This document shows positions 47,823 to 59,952 of a stretch of 64,000 nucleotides of DNA, in pieces (position 1 is the first letter of the stretch; each line of letters opens with the position of its first letter). A program made the position numbers and the translations under genes. A model generated the notes under the pieces. It was not told the origin of the DNA. It worked only from the letters and a program-made list of their open reading frames with translations, and did not search any database. This stretch comes from Pycnopodia helianthoides (taxonomy: Eukaryota > Echinodermata > Asteroidea > Forcipulatida > Asteriidae). Where the stretch lies: the NCBI GenBank assembly GCA_032158295.1, contig CM063251.1:17113425-17177424 (forward strand), given 5' to 3'.

Positions 47823-50800
47823 GTAAGGAAACATGATACAAATTCCTCTTTTTTAAATATGTTTTTATGTTTAAATATAAATATTTACAAAGACTTCCAT
47901 AATCAATTATGTAGGTTCTATCAAAATTATTGTGTGTAGACTGTGTAGGTTTGCGCTTAATTTAATTAAATGCAATTTCTTGGGGGTATCTGCAGTGAAC
48001 ATAACAATAATTACAATAGTTATGGTGAAGACAAATTCATTTGTTGATATTTTGTCGAGTAAAGCATGTAATTGTTTGTGCTGTGTTTAAATTTCACGGG
48101 TAAAGTCAAGACTCAAATTGTTTCGCCATAAAGATTTCAAATTGTGCAGAATCAGTACAGAATAACTCACACTAGTTGCGATAATCAGAACCCTTAATTC
48201 TTCCCAACAGTCGTATGTAGGACTGGAAGGTTACGTTGAACCATGATATTATGTACATTAAAATTTGGTAAATTTTGTTGACTCCTTTTTTCAATATTAT
48301 AAATGTATCCAATTGGGTACATTAAAAATGCGGTGAAAAAAAATTCCAGAAAAATGTGGCTGAATTCTAACACATATTCCATTGTAGCTCATTCTGAGAC
48401 AAGGGACTTGACCAAGAGCTATGATCATCGCAGCTAAAATAAAAGATATCTTCAACGCATAAAATACACAAACAAATCGTTCAAAATGACATTTTGAACA
48501 AAGCATAATTTCAAGGTCAGCTGGTGTTGTAAGTGTGTTATGAAACATCTTTGTACATGTACCTCTTCGAGTCGAGGGTTTCTGCGTCTTCACAATAAGT
48601 AGGCCTACTTGTACAAATGAGTCGTAGAATAAAATGAATCCACCCAACCCAACGGTAAGATAGACCACAAATCACAATGAAACCAAATTGCAATTACACT
48701 TTTTAAGATAATTGGACATTGCCGAGTATAATAATGTACAATGTCATTTTAAATTGTGTTGAGTTGTATTCCGCGTGATGAATTTGTATTAATCGTTAAA
48801 ACAAATTAAATTACAGACATGCTAAATAAAGATTTCTAGGCAAATTCCATAGCACTGCTTGCCGTGGATTTCTGCACTTCTGACGCCCTGTAAAGCGCAT
48901 GATTCTGCCGGCCATAAGCGCATACTTCCATGGTAAGCAGAATCATGAAATTGGGCCCTGTTCATTCTGAAATAGTTTTAAATGGTACACAGGGTAAACA
49001 AATTGGCAACAAATCTCTCATGTTGTATGCTGATTGCCTCCGACTGCGCAGCTCAGAGTAAGAAATTCCTTTACAAACTTAGAGTCAGCAGACCTATGAT
49101 TTGCCAAAATTTGTTCTTATTTAGATTTTTGCTAGATGTGATGCTGCTATTAAATGTGGGGGATGTGTATTTTAGCTCGATCGTGTCCGAACTCTAAGAT
49201 TTCTATTTGTGGTGATGTAGAAAGTTACATGAAATTTGTGATTCAGATCAGAGGAATCCATCTTTAGACGAAGATAAACGTACTTTAATTTCCCATGATT
49301 TTCAATTGTGCACAATCACATCCCTAGCCCCGGTCCAATGATTTTACATGATATAATTGGGAAAACAAACATGTTGTGCAGTATTTGCATGAACTGATCA
49401 ACTCAAATTTCAGAATAGTGTGAGCAGTTGTAACACCATTATGGAAGTGATTACTAAATCATCATAATTATGTTAAAATGCACCATTACTTTCAAAAAAG
49501 AATATACAAATTGTAAGGTTGGAGTCTAAAAATACAATTAATTCAGACCGTACATTTGTAGCATTTGCTATCTACATGTAAGAGCTACAAGCTACATGTA
49601 CTCTCACTTGTTTTTTTTTGCTGTTATTTTGCAGATTTTTCTGAAAACATACGGAACATACGTACATGTTGTACACGTATGCGATCTTTGGCTATTTGAC
49701 CTGTAAATGTGAACCTAGACACAGGCATTCTCTTAGTACCATGGGAAAGTAGCGTGTACCAGTTTACATAGGTACTTTGAGTGCTTAAGAAGCTCTATGA
49801 AATTAGGCCCAGTCTAGTGAAGGCCTGTGTTGCCTTCAGTGCCCAAAGACTGTGCAGGCTTCTGATGCATTCAAATAGTCTGACAGTCTGTAAATTGCAC
49901 TTTTTTGTTTCTTTCACATCCTGCTTGTATTTTAAAATGCAATGCTCACGGGACCAAATGGGTCCCCCCCAATTTTTTTATGCGCCTGAGACTTTCCCCG
50001 GTCTCTATTGCAGAGTGTTGCTTGGAGGGGATAATTGCTTGAATCATTTTTTCAAAATCCCTTCCCAGGCCTGGAATAACACGGACGCCATGGCCTCTGT
50101 TGCCCCTGGTCTTGGCCTTAGTGCCCCATCAAAAGTTTGCCGTATAATTTAAGATGTTGCAATGGAAGTGCTCTTTGCAAAATGAAAATGGCCTTGCCCT
50201 CTCAAAGATGAAATTCCAGGCCTGCCTTCCATGTAATTTTTGATCATGTTCATTATGATACAGTTGTAATAGAATTTTGATTGTGTAAATTGCACAGTCC
50301 GCCTTTCTCTCGGTTTAAAATTGAAATATTTAATCTCATTCACTTTTCCTTTCTGTATAATTTGATGTCAGTGGGAAAAGATCTATTGAAATAAATCTGT
50401 GAATAACAATGTACGTTTACAATGTCTGGGAGATTTCGGTGAATGCAATAAAGTGAATGTCCCAAATTGAGCGCGACATTGCGACACATAGCAAAACAGT
50501 AATACAATACTCTCCTGTTTTCAGATATTAAAATGAGAATGTGGTATTTGCAAGGCATCTGAGGATAAACTAATCACATTCTGGATTCAGATTACTGTCT
50601 TTATGTGATAACAATGCTGGACGGAAAAAGCAGGTCCCCCCCCCCCCCCCCGCCACACACGCAGACATTCGTTCGCAACAGCAATACCATGATTTTTTTA
50701 TCTTTGAGACTTTGGCATGTGACCTGTAAAATGAGAATTGTAAGTCTTGATATTTCTGGGTTGAGCCTCTTGTATGAGCATTTTTAAGTCAAGTGTGTTC

Positions 50801-52020
50801 TTCAGTACAATGTCGGTGTGTACATTTGCAGCCGAGCTCGAATTTGGGGGTAAAATTCTATAAGACCGTAGGGCTTGTAGTTAAAAAATGTTTACCGGAC
50901 CAGAATTAATTTTACAAGACCTACAAACAGTTTTTGTTTGAACGTGCGCTAAGAGAAGATTGATCTCATTTGTCTTTGGGGTAAATTTTGATACTCAACC
51001 GAATTGAAAGATACTTATCAGACTCAAAGTCAACATTTAAATTTACCTTTTTTTAAATTAAATATATTGCAGAATGAGGTATCATTATTCAATTGAAAAA
51101 CAACAGACTGCTGGACTTGTCTGGTCCTGAGTTTACTGGCCGGACACTAAAATCACTGGCCTTGGGCCTGCTGTCCAGTGCCAAATTTGAGCCCTGTGTA
51201 GTTGGGACAAACAAGTTGTTGTAGCGTTGTGTTCTAAGTTTCCGCTGAAAAAGGCGATCCCCCTGACGACTTAATAAAAATTTAGGATACATTGGGTGGG
51301 ATTGGTCAGAAAGAATCACGTTCACATTAATACGCACTAGATCATGGTGAAAAGTCTCTGGGTTCTTCTAGTTGAGTCCCATTTTTTCTTCTAGCTGTGA
51401 AATATTTTCAGTAAGTTTCAGGACCTTACACGTAATGGTTTCGTAACTACACTCACTAAATTTACCATTGTGCATACTGAGTGGTTGCACGAAGTCAACA
51501 TGCTGTGATGAAGACGCTATTTTTTTGACCACATGCACGGTTGTGTAAACAATTTTTTTTAACCCAGTTAGGCCTGGAATTACACATTTTTTAGGGCATG
51601 GCCACTTTGGCCTTGGAGTATTTAAAATTTTGGAGGGCACCAAGGCCAGTAAAAAGGGCACCAAGGCCAAAATGTGAAAAATAATAACAAGCACAAAGGC
51701 CACTAAGTTATGAAAGTTATAAAACAAAATACAACCAACGGTGAACTACTTTGTTGATTCATTAAACAGGCCTCCTTATTGAATAAGTGTCCACCAGAAG
51801 AGGGCGTACGAAATAACAGAGCGCCCTCTGTTGGTCAGTGGTTTTTGTTATAGACTGGCCCTTTGTTTAAGGACGTCTGGTGTTCGTGAACAACGGGTGC
51901 ATACACTGTTTGCAACTGATAAGACGGTCACGGTAGCAGAAACGTTAATAATTTTTGCTACAACTTTAACATCGTCGGCTAAAAACTAAAACAAGTAAAT
52001 ATTTTACTTTCATTAAAAGT

Positions 52021-52098
52021 GCAAGACGGCCAACGGGGGAAAGGGCACAACGGCCAACGGGGGAAAGGGCACAACGGCCAACGGGGGGAAAGGGCACA
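52021..52098. repeat. 24-bp tandem repeat, three units
   Basis: Units of GGCCAACGGGGGAAAGGGCA type repeat three times. Related motifs (GGGCACCAAGGCCA) lie at 51640-51680 and GGGCACCACGGCCAG near 52132, suggesting a larger decayed repeat around it. Confidence 0.85.
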
Positions 52099-53059
52099 TC
52101 ATTTTGGTCATGAAAAGCGCATTTTTTAGAGGGGCACCACGGCCAGTTACAAGGGCATCGACAGCACTGGCTGTCATGGCTGTCGTGTAGTTCGAGGCCT
52201 GAACCCTATATTTTGTGTCTGAAACGGACGGTAACACGTGTAACCGAGCATTTCAGAAACCATTACACGATCACAAAAATAACCATAAACGCACAGGCTT
52301 AGTTGATAAAGTTACCAGTAACTTAACATACGCCAACTGTAGTAAACATGAGTGGTTTTCCCAATACCCTTTACATGTACAGTGTATTGTGTGTGTTCGT
52401 TGTACGTGTGAACATGAATGTACAGTGTGTACATTGTGAATGAATGTCACCGCAAGTGACCCTTTCCCAGAGTAGAGTACATACATCATACAAATACATA
52501 CGTGTATGATTCAATCACAGAACGTGTTACACTACAGGCATGGGTTCTTGGTATATGAGCCTTGCTCTATGGTGTGAGTTTGTATTTAAAATGTGCTGCA
52601 GTGTGTGTCATGTCAGCCTACACACATGCATGTACTGTGTACATTCATAGTAAATTCATCTGTGTGAGCTGTACCCGCTTATTGAAATACATGTAATGTA
52701 CAGCGTGCACCGGTTACATTACAGGTTTGCCCACAACAGTTCATTATGCACGGACATGGGGGATGATTATTGGTAATATGTACATGATAATCTCATTTGA
52801 ATAGATCTGCATTTCAAATTGTCCTTCTGAGCAGACAAATTGATGTTACAATATACAACGTACACCAAGTGTACGTTAGTTATACCATGGAGGATACAAG
52901 GAATAACCTCCAACCAGTCCACAGTAAACAACTAGGAGGCACTAGAAAGAGCCCTGATATTTAAAGGGCATTAAATTTGAGAAAATTGCCACAGAACCGT
53001 ACTACTTGTGGACAATGAAATAGTTTACATTATTTAACATTTTTTTTATAATTAAATAT

Positions 53060-53441
53060 CAATTAATAAATTAGAAGGGAAACTGACTGGGTAAATTTTA
53101 AAATAATTTTGGGTTGAATAAAAAAAACTGACTAGAGTGGGACTTTAACTGAGGACCTCCGGAATGAAAGTGCCGTGCTCTACCATTAATAGCCGTAATG
53201 TTGGTGGTCTCCCTATTTGTCCAATACCTTTTTTCGAGGATGCCAGTCGGAAGCCACTCAACCTGTAACTGCTAAGTAGCCAGGGATCACACCCAAGTTT
53301 ACGATACAACCTGGGAAGTGGCAGGAGAGGGTTCACCTTATGGGGGAATATGGGGATGCAACTTTTTTTTATTTCAAATACAAATTAATAAACCACAAGG
53401 GAAACTGACTGGGTAAACTTGAAATAATATCTGTTCAACCC
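53060..53441 (-). mobile_element. tRNA-like repeat R1, copy 3, with terminal direct repeats
   Basis: On the minus strand: tail (GTTCAACC ... TTTACCCAGTCAGTTTCCC, 53441-53383), body with AAGGTGAACCCTCTCCTGCC, GCAGTTACAGG and GGGAGACCACCAACAT, a tRNA-like core (about 53196-53131), then the tail again (53121-53060). The two tail copies are about 322 bp apart. The layout matches copy 2 at 32490-32840, so this is the family's structure rather than chance. Confidence 0.8.
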
Positions 53442-53979
53442 CAAATTATGCTCTCATTCTATCACATAGTTCTGAAAGGGCCCTACACAATGTACATGTA
53501 GCAAAGTAGCAGTCGCGAGATAACGAAGGCTAGCAGCCTGTAAGATATTACTGGAAACATTGTAAACTGCTTTTGTGTCGCAAAGTGTAGTGCGCTGATC
53601 CCAATGTGGTCTGCATTTTGCGGCACTTTCGAGTGAAGGTAATAACGGTTATCTGAGCTGTAGAAATGTAAACGCGCAACCGAACGATCAGTTGGTTAAC
53701 CATGTAACCAGCGCTGGCTCACTTTATAAATTACTTAATAAAAATACACTACAAACAGCACTCTATGTAAAAATTAAAACTAATTTGTGCAAGAGAGAAA
53801 GGGTTAGGAATTCAAGCTTGCTATGGCGATGTAAGGCATTCGTTTGTATTTAAAGAGGTACAATGTACATGTAGTACATCGGTAAAATTAAATGACTGTA
53901 CATACTTGTATGTTGAAAATATGTTTTGTATAAAAATGTGTCGTTTTAATTGATTATGATAACAAAATTAAAGCAAGCT

Positions 53980-54050
53980 CTATGGTCTAGTGGTTGAGGC
54001 GTCTGCTATAGAATGCATGGGTCGTGGGTTCGAATCCTACTCGAGCAGTA
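53980..54050 (+). repeat. tRNA-like sequence (A and B boxes)
   Basis: TGGTCTAGTGGTTGAGGC resembles the A box of tRNA-Glu/Asp/Gly types and GGTTCGAATCC is a perfect B box. The acceptor stem is partly paired (GCTC/GAGC) but the anticodon stem does not pair well. It is most likely a tRNA pseudogene or SINE head, not a functional tRNA. Confidence 0.55.
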
Positions 54051-54883
54051 CAAATGCCTGTGGATTCCCCCCCCCCCAAGCAGGACCCCGAAAGCATGAG
54101 TACATGTACATGTACATATCGTCAGCTTAGAACTATTTAAAGGTTGTTAGCGCAGTTTGTATGAATTTCATCAAATTCGGTTTGCACACTTTGGAGCTTT
54201 TGGTAAATGGAGTTTATTGATCAAGTCTCAAAAAATTAGTTTGGCAAAAAGAAACATTCAGTTTCTAAGAAAAAAATTTACTTGTAGATTTTGATTTATT
54301 TTTTCAAACTTATTTGCATTTTTCACTTAACGACCTTTTGATCATTACGGATTTGAAATTGCAATTAACGACCTTATAGCACTGAGCCGTCGATATAGTG
54401 CTTATCACACCAGTGGTGTAAGGAATAATCCGTAAAATTGTAAAAATAACGCCTTTTGTAGTTTTTAATTAAAAGGAAGTGTTGTGTTTTATGCTAATTT
54501 AACAAGCACACATCGATCTAAAGCTGCTTTGTGTTTCTGTCGTTTGTTTTGTTATTTGCCCATCGAGTCAATCAGGTGCACGTAAACATAATTAGGTTTT
54601 AATGACTCAGTGTGGAGGCAGAGGACCATGCCTCAAATTTCACAGATGCCCCCCCCCCCCCGGAGGTCACGACCTCCTTTGTCCCTGTCTTGAACTCCGT
54701 GCTTCTTTAGATTAACAGACATTGTACTTGTAGTTTTGGGAAGAAAATGCCGCAATCTCTGGATATTTCACCCTGTTTGTCACAACTCCAGGCCTCGTGA
54801 TGTTGATTGGTGATTAGGACAAATTTGGGCCTGTATAAAAACAATTAATTCGGAACTTTAATGTCATGTAGTTGGCAGCAGTC

Positions 54884-55401
54884 TTAACACGTTGACTGCC
54901 GGTCATATCTTCGTAGGGCGTTCGTTCCCATTTGCCAAGTGCGGTGCGCATTTGCGCATACCAGCATACCAACTAGGTACTTTGACCCCTAAAAATTGAA
55001 CATACACATTCTAAGGATGCCATGTCCTCACCACTGCCAGAAGCGTATGTGTTGCGTGCTCAGTGATGCCAGTGTATTTAAATAACAATACAAAGCCCTT
55101 TCATTCTCTACGAGTATACTCGTAGCACTTGCAGAATCCGTTACGCTGATAGTACGAATATACTCCGAGGGCTACGAATATACTCGTAGGCGGCTACGAA
55201 TATACTCGTAGGCGGCTACGAATATACTCGTAGGCGGCTACGAATATACTCGTAGGCGGCTACGAATATACTCGTAGGCGCTACGAATATACTCGTAGGC
55301 GCTACGAATATACTCGTAGCGGCTACGAATATACTCGTAGGCGGCTACGAATATACTCGTAGCGGCTACGAATATACTCGTAGGCGGCATCAACGTGTTA
55401 A
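54884..55401. mobile_element. TTAA-flanked MITE (piggyBac-like) filled with palindromes
   Basis: Both ends are TTAA followed by CACGTTGA-C-TGCCG (left) and the reverse complement CACGTTGATGCCG (right). TTAA is the target site of piggyBac-type transposases. There is no ORF. The right half (about 55109-55385) is made of tandem 18-nt palindromes (next entry). Confidence 0.8.
55109..55385. repeat. Satellite-like array of CTACGA-ATATAC-TCGTAG palindromes
   Basis: About ten near-identical CTACGAATATACTCGTAG units plus one degenerate copy (55152) and one outlier (55109), spaced 20-23 bp apart by GGCG-type spacers of slightly varying length. Each unit has perfect 6-bp inverted arms (CTACGA/TCGTAG). 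Confidence 0.95.
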
Positions 55402-56067
55402 AGAGGTCTCCATTGCTTGAGATGTTTGAGGCATGTAGAATGGAAGGAGTTTTCATAGTGTTAAAAAAAGTTTAACTTGAGCGGTCTATTTCCTTGCAAT
55501 GTCAGTTATTTGACATTATTAAGTGTTTATTTATTTTTCTTTTGAACAACCTCGTGTAAAGTAAGCACATAAATTAGTTTGTTTTGTTGTTGTTGTTGTT
55601 GTTGTGGTGTTTTTTTTGTGTGGGTGGGGGTGGTAATTGTATTCCAGTGTTCTTTGTCTTCTATTGAAGGAAAAAGAGACAAGAAAAGAAAATTCCTTAT
55701 TTTAGTACAGACCGTTCAGTGAGAAAATAATATATCTTATTTGAAAAGTTATGGTGTTTTATGGTAAAATTTCTGTCATGCCATAATTTTCACTTTTTTT
55801 TAACATTAAAAAATAATAATAATAAAATAAAAATTTACTCTTTTTTACTTGCCCATTTCCAAAGACCACTTTACCAAATGTTTTATTTTGTTTACCATTC
55901 TTAAGCACTTACCTCCAGAAAAAACCCAGCTTACTAAAAGTAAGTGGGACAGCAGTGTTAACTTTGATCATGGTAATGTATACAATTCATGAGCATACTG
56001 TTAATTTTTGCTTTCGATGGTGTGATTTTCCTTTCTAGTTACAGTTTGTTTATCTCTTTGTTGACAG

Positions 56068-56108
56068 GTCGCAAGAAGAAATTCCCCCGATTTAAAGGCG
56101 AGACGGAG
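56068..56108 (+). CDS. KMT2C/D exon 2, basic N-terminus
   Basis: After TTTGTTGACAG, the exon adds GT to the Gly codon and encodes RKKKFPRFKGETE, then donor GTATGT in phase 0. It is short and Lys/Arg-rich, a likely nuclear-targeting start. The assignment depends on consistent phases with the start codon and the AT-hook exon; the peptide alone is not diagnostic. Confidence 0.65.
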
Positions 56109-58546
56109 GTATGTTTTATATTCAACTTATATCTAGAAAAAACTAGTTAAATAAATGGGGTGTTTTACCCCCAATTATGATAGTTGCAAATATGAGGGTT
56201 AAGCCCCCAAAATAATATCTTTAAAAAAAAAAACCAAAACAACAACAACAACAATCAGATCAAATTCATAAAAATCATAGAAAATATAACCATGCTCTGT
56301 GTAGGAGCTTTTCAAACCAAATGTAAGCTTTAAAAAAAAGTTCCTAAAACCTCGTTTCAATTCTGCATGCTTCGGCCAAACTTGCAAAAAAATCTGGGTC
56401 CAGAATGCCCAACAGTTTTAAATATATTCTTGGGAAAACCGTGCACATGTAGCACAACCAAGCATGTGTACACATGTACGTATAGACATTGGCAGACACA
56501 ATGGTCTTGAGTTTTTGCTTGGACTTTGACGAACCATCCTCAAATTTTGTTCAGAACCCTTTTGCTTCACTCAGAATAAGAAAAACATTTTACGGACATT
56601 TCATTATTACCCAGGACAGTTTTACCAATTAGATTAATGTCGATTTAGGTGTCAGGTGAAGCTTAGTTGAGATTTACTCGTGTTTATTGGTTTTGCGTTA
56701 TAGAAATAAATGTCATTTGAATTGAATAGAGATTTATAATCAAATAGACCCCATGCATTGGCCGGAGGTCAAACAACGGAAACGTGTACTCGCCGTGCAC
56801 AACTGTCAGCCAATGATAGGTCTTTATTGAACTCGGTGAGGGTGCTGTTTTGGCTTTTGACATTAGGGGGGTCTTTTGAGATTTGTAATGGAGAACTTAT
56901 TTAGGATGTGCAATAAACCTTTGAGTTGACTTTAGCACAGCCCCAGGGCAATTTATCTATAATTTCAGGTAAATCTCCAGGATGCCACAGGTCTTGTAGC
57001 TTGTTTCTCAAATACTGAAGTTCGGGATAGACTTTTTTCTTTTAAGACTTGCGAATAATTTAGTTAATCTTGCAAAGTAAATTTATGTGCTTGGACCAAC
57101 ATTGGAATGCCGCACTTGTTTTTGTTTTCTCAATAATAAATGAATGGATTCAGGCCAGTGGCCCAGTGGGCCTTTCGAGCCCAGAAGCCCCCATGCATGC
57201 AACTATTGTAGTATGAGGATCTTTGTATTGTTCTAAAAATGCACATCCACTGAAACGAGTATCGATTGTAATTAAACGTAAACACGGCTTGAGTACAGTA
57301 CAGTGTATGACGAAGAAGGTGGGCATCATCTTGTTACTCTGGATCTGCTCTGTGTACAGTATGCTTAGTGTACGATGTACATGTATGTGCTGTAAAACAA
57401 TTATCTTTTAAAAAGGAACAAAGCAAATTAAATTGCTAACAAAACAAATGCGCTGTATTTTATATAAACATTGTTTTCAAGTAGAGGAAATATGCACATC
57501 TAAAACCAGTTGTCTTGGTTAAAACACAAACATTTTGTTCTATTTATTTACTGTTTATACACAAATTATAAGGCAGAGCAAAGGATTATGGTTATTTTCA
57601 GGACTCCCTCCCCTCCTCCTCCCCCCCCCCCCCACCATTTTGTCACCATTCAAAATTGTGAAAACTGACATTTATCGATATCAACTAAGTCTACATGTGT
57701 TCCTTTACTGGCATACAAAAACAATTTTAGCTAGGTACAAAAACTGCTTGACATTGACACAACTATTACAGAGCTGCCAACTGTCCCTGATTCTGCAGAA
57801 AGTTCCCTGAAGATAACCCAATCTTTCCATGTGCTGATGAACACATTTGAAAAACTCCATGATTATGGAAACTTTCCCCCTATTGTGTTGAATGTAATTC
57901 TAAATATCTCCCCGATTGTTGTACAAAATCTCCCTGACTGCAAGATGCTAATGTTGGCAGCTCTGCATTTAGGGTACCCCCCCCCCCCGATAAAAACAAA
58001 AAGTACCTCAAATTTGTAAAAAGAAATTGGAACTTGATAATTTACTACTACCCTGTTCAACCCTCCTCTTCCTTCCAACCTGCTTGAATCCCTTCTGAAC
58101 AGCCTGAACAAGCCTCCTCACCTTATTCATGAGTTTGCCAACAGATTCTTTATTCCCCGACTATCAGAGGTAGTGTGTGTGTGTGTGTGTGTGTACATAT
58201 GCACATGTTTTAATATTTAAGTTGAGGGTTATTATTTTGTATTCGCGGGGCCGGGCTGTTTTTTTCAAATGTCTTGATTGCATTCGGCAACTTTGTACAT
58301 ATCCGAATGTCTTTTATTCAGTATGTCTGGATGTTGTATATGTTTTTCATTGGAATTCTCAAACTGTTGTTATTGTTTTTTTTCACTAGGGCTTGAAGCA
58401 TGTAATCACCAGGGTGGGGTTGAGATGATTTTCCGTTTGCTGTGAACACAGTGGAAAAAAAATCCCCTTAACAACTGCTTGTGATTGTGAAATATTGATG
58501 AGAATCGTTCTTAAACAATTTTAATATTTCATTTTTTACCATACAG
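56109..58546 (+). other. KMT2C/D intron 2
   Basis: About 2.4 kb, no coding signal. Notable content: homopolymer runs (for example 57620-57634 and 57976-57988) and a GT dinucleotide repeat at 58173-58194. No MITE of the families above was recognised. Confidence 0.8.
58173..58194. repeat. (GT)n microsatellite
   Basis: About eleven GT dinucleotides in KMT2C/D intron 2. Confidence 0.9.
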
Positions 58547-58629
58547 TATACCATAGATGAAGGAACAATGCGTCGAGGCCGAGGCCGACCTAGAAAAGAT
58601 GGACACTCGCCTGTACCCAGGAGACGAAG
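58547..58629 (+). CDS. KMT2C/D exon 3, AT-hook
   Basis: The exon encodes YTIDEGTMRRGRGRPRKDGH and then SPVPRRR. RGRPRKDG is a canonical AT-hook (GRP core flanked by basic residues) and closely matches the RPRGRPRKDGASP motif near the N-terminus of KMT2C. AT-hooks bind the minor groove of AT-rich DNA. Acceptor TTTACCATACAG; donor GTATTT in phase 2, matching the next exon's single leading base. Confidence 0.9.
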
Positions 58630-58779
58630 GTATTTATTCAAAATGACGTTTCCGTGTCCTAACAACACCACGTATTGATGCTGCTATATTAGTCAAATGT
58701 GGATGGTTTGTCAGGTTTTTGTTATTCCCAGATAGATGCAGAACTGAAACTTTCACCACACCATGTTAATTTTTTTTTT

Positions 58780-58835
58780 ACAAGTAATAAACCACAGGGG
58801 AAACTGACTTGGTTAATTAAAAAAAAAAAAAAAAA
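58780..58835 (-). mobile_element. Tail fragment of the R1 tRNA-like repeat
   Basis: CAAGTAATAAACCACAGGGGAAACTGACTTGG matches the R1 tail in reverse orientation and ends in an A-run. No tRNA-like core is present. Confidence 0.65.
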
Positions 58836-59171
58836 CTCTGAACAATTTTTAGAAATTGGAATTACTACATTAATTGCAGTTAATGTCTTCCTGCAGTGCG
58901 CACAAATGCTTTGTAATTCACTGCAGTTCTACCCCAGAAACTGAACATGTTAAGAAGCTTGGGTATAACTAAAGACCCCCCCCCCAGGTTTTAAGACCGT
59001 CTGTGAGTCCAACCCTGTCCAGTAGAGACAGTTGGTCCTTGAATTAACCATGGCGCCCTCAGCAAGTGTCATGCGTGCCCTTTGCTTTTGTCATGGTTTG
59101 TCATGGTTCTCTCTTTAAAGGTCTTCTAAAAATTTATAATTTTTCCCACTAGGAAGTTACCCTGTTACCAT

Positions 59172-59362
59172 GACCCAGTTTCATAGAGCTGCTTAAGCAG
59201 CAAAAATTGCTTAAAATATTTAGTAAAATGAGCAGGATACCAGTCAAAAATTGTACTTGTGACATGGTAGCTTGGTTGGTAACCTCATTCTGGTAAGCAT
59301 ACATTTTTTTGTGCTTAGCTACTTTTTGTGCTTTTAAGTCGCCCCCATGAAATTGGGGCCCA
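59172..59362. mobile_element. MITE family M1, copy in KMT2C/D intron 3
   Basis: ACCCAGTTTCATAGAGCTGC on the left and ATGAAATTGGGGCCC on the right. The interior carries AGCAGGATACCAGTCA and the stem-complementing GGTTGGTAACCTCATTCTGG. Confidence 0.8.
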
Positions 59363-59682
59363 GGAGTTTATTGTCGTGTCTATTCAAGGACAAAGTCCGA
59401 GACCTGGACGGAGGATTTGTAGCCATACCATCGGGGGCATTCGTGTTGTACTCTTGGTTTTTATCAACGTTTTGCTTGTGATGTAATCTCTCAAAGGATG
59501 TCTGTTTCACTTTTTTTCTGAGAGTCTGTGGTGGTTTTTTTTTTTGCCGATGGGAAGATGATGGGATATTGAAACCGATTCTTTTCATCACCTGTTCTCC
59601 TCCCCACCCCCCCCCTAACCCCAACTATCAGTTCTGAAAATCCAGGTCAAGTTTTAATTAAATTTGTGGTTCTATCCCTTAG

Positions 59683-59952
59683 ACCTATTGGTGACGACGA
59701 TGATGACAGTAGCAGCGTAACCATGGATTCCTCCTCCCCGGCCCCGGACACCATTCCCGTCTTGCATCTGAAGGCGACAGAGGGCGCCCCGGGCGAGTTT
59801 GACAACCAGACCGCGTCGTGCGGATCGATGGACGGCATGTCGGACGCCAGGATGGACCTGGATCAGTGTCTGGACTCCAGCTACGAGAGAATGATGACAG
59901 ACGCAGATCTAGCCCTGAATCAGCCCGAGAACGAACCTCACCCACAGGCCAG
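59683..59952 (+). CDS. KMT2C/D exon 4, acidic and serine-rich linker
   Basis: One leading base completes Arg, then PIGDDDDDSSSVTMDSSSPA and a further 70 residues rich in Asp, Glu, Ser and Met (for example DGMSDARMDLDQCL and ERMMTDADLALNQPE). Human KMT2C has a comparable acidic, Ser-rich linker between its AT-hook and first Cys-rich region. No fold is recognised, and such linkers are usually disordered. Acceptor TATCCCTTAG, donor GTCAGT, phase 2. CpG content is higher than in the surrounding introns, typical of coding sequence here. Confidence 0.9.

Larger units (their letters stand above)
47823..56067 (+). other. First KMT2C/D intron, about 8.2 kb
   Basis: From GTAAGG at 47823 to TTGACAG at 56067. 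No exon of another gene is recognised. It holds an M1 fragment (48845-48960), C and T homopolymers, a 24-bp tandem repeat (52021-52098) within related GGGCACCAAGGCC repeats (51590-52200), the R1 tRNA-like repeat (53060-53441), a tRNA-like sequence (53980-54050) and the palindrome-filled MITE (54884-55401). Confidence 0.8.

Noticed and set aside
53980..54050. Functional tRNA gene
   Set aside because: A and B boxes are good, but the anticodon stem does not pair and the acceptor stem is incomplete.
55109..55385. CRISPR-like regular array
   Set aside because: Repeats are palindromic with 2-5 bp spacers, not unique spacers of about 30 bp, and the genome is eukaryotic; it is a tandem repeat inside a MITE.
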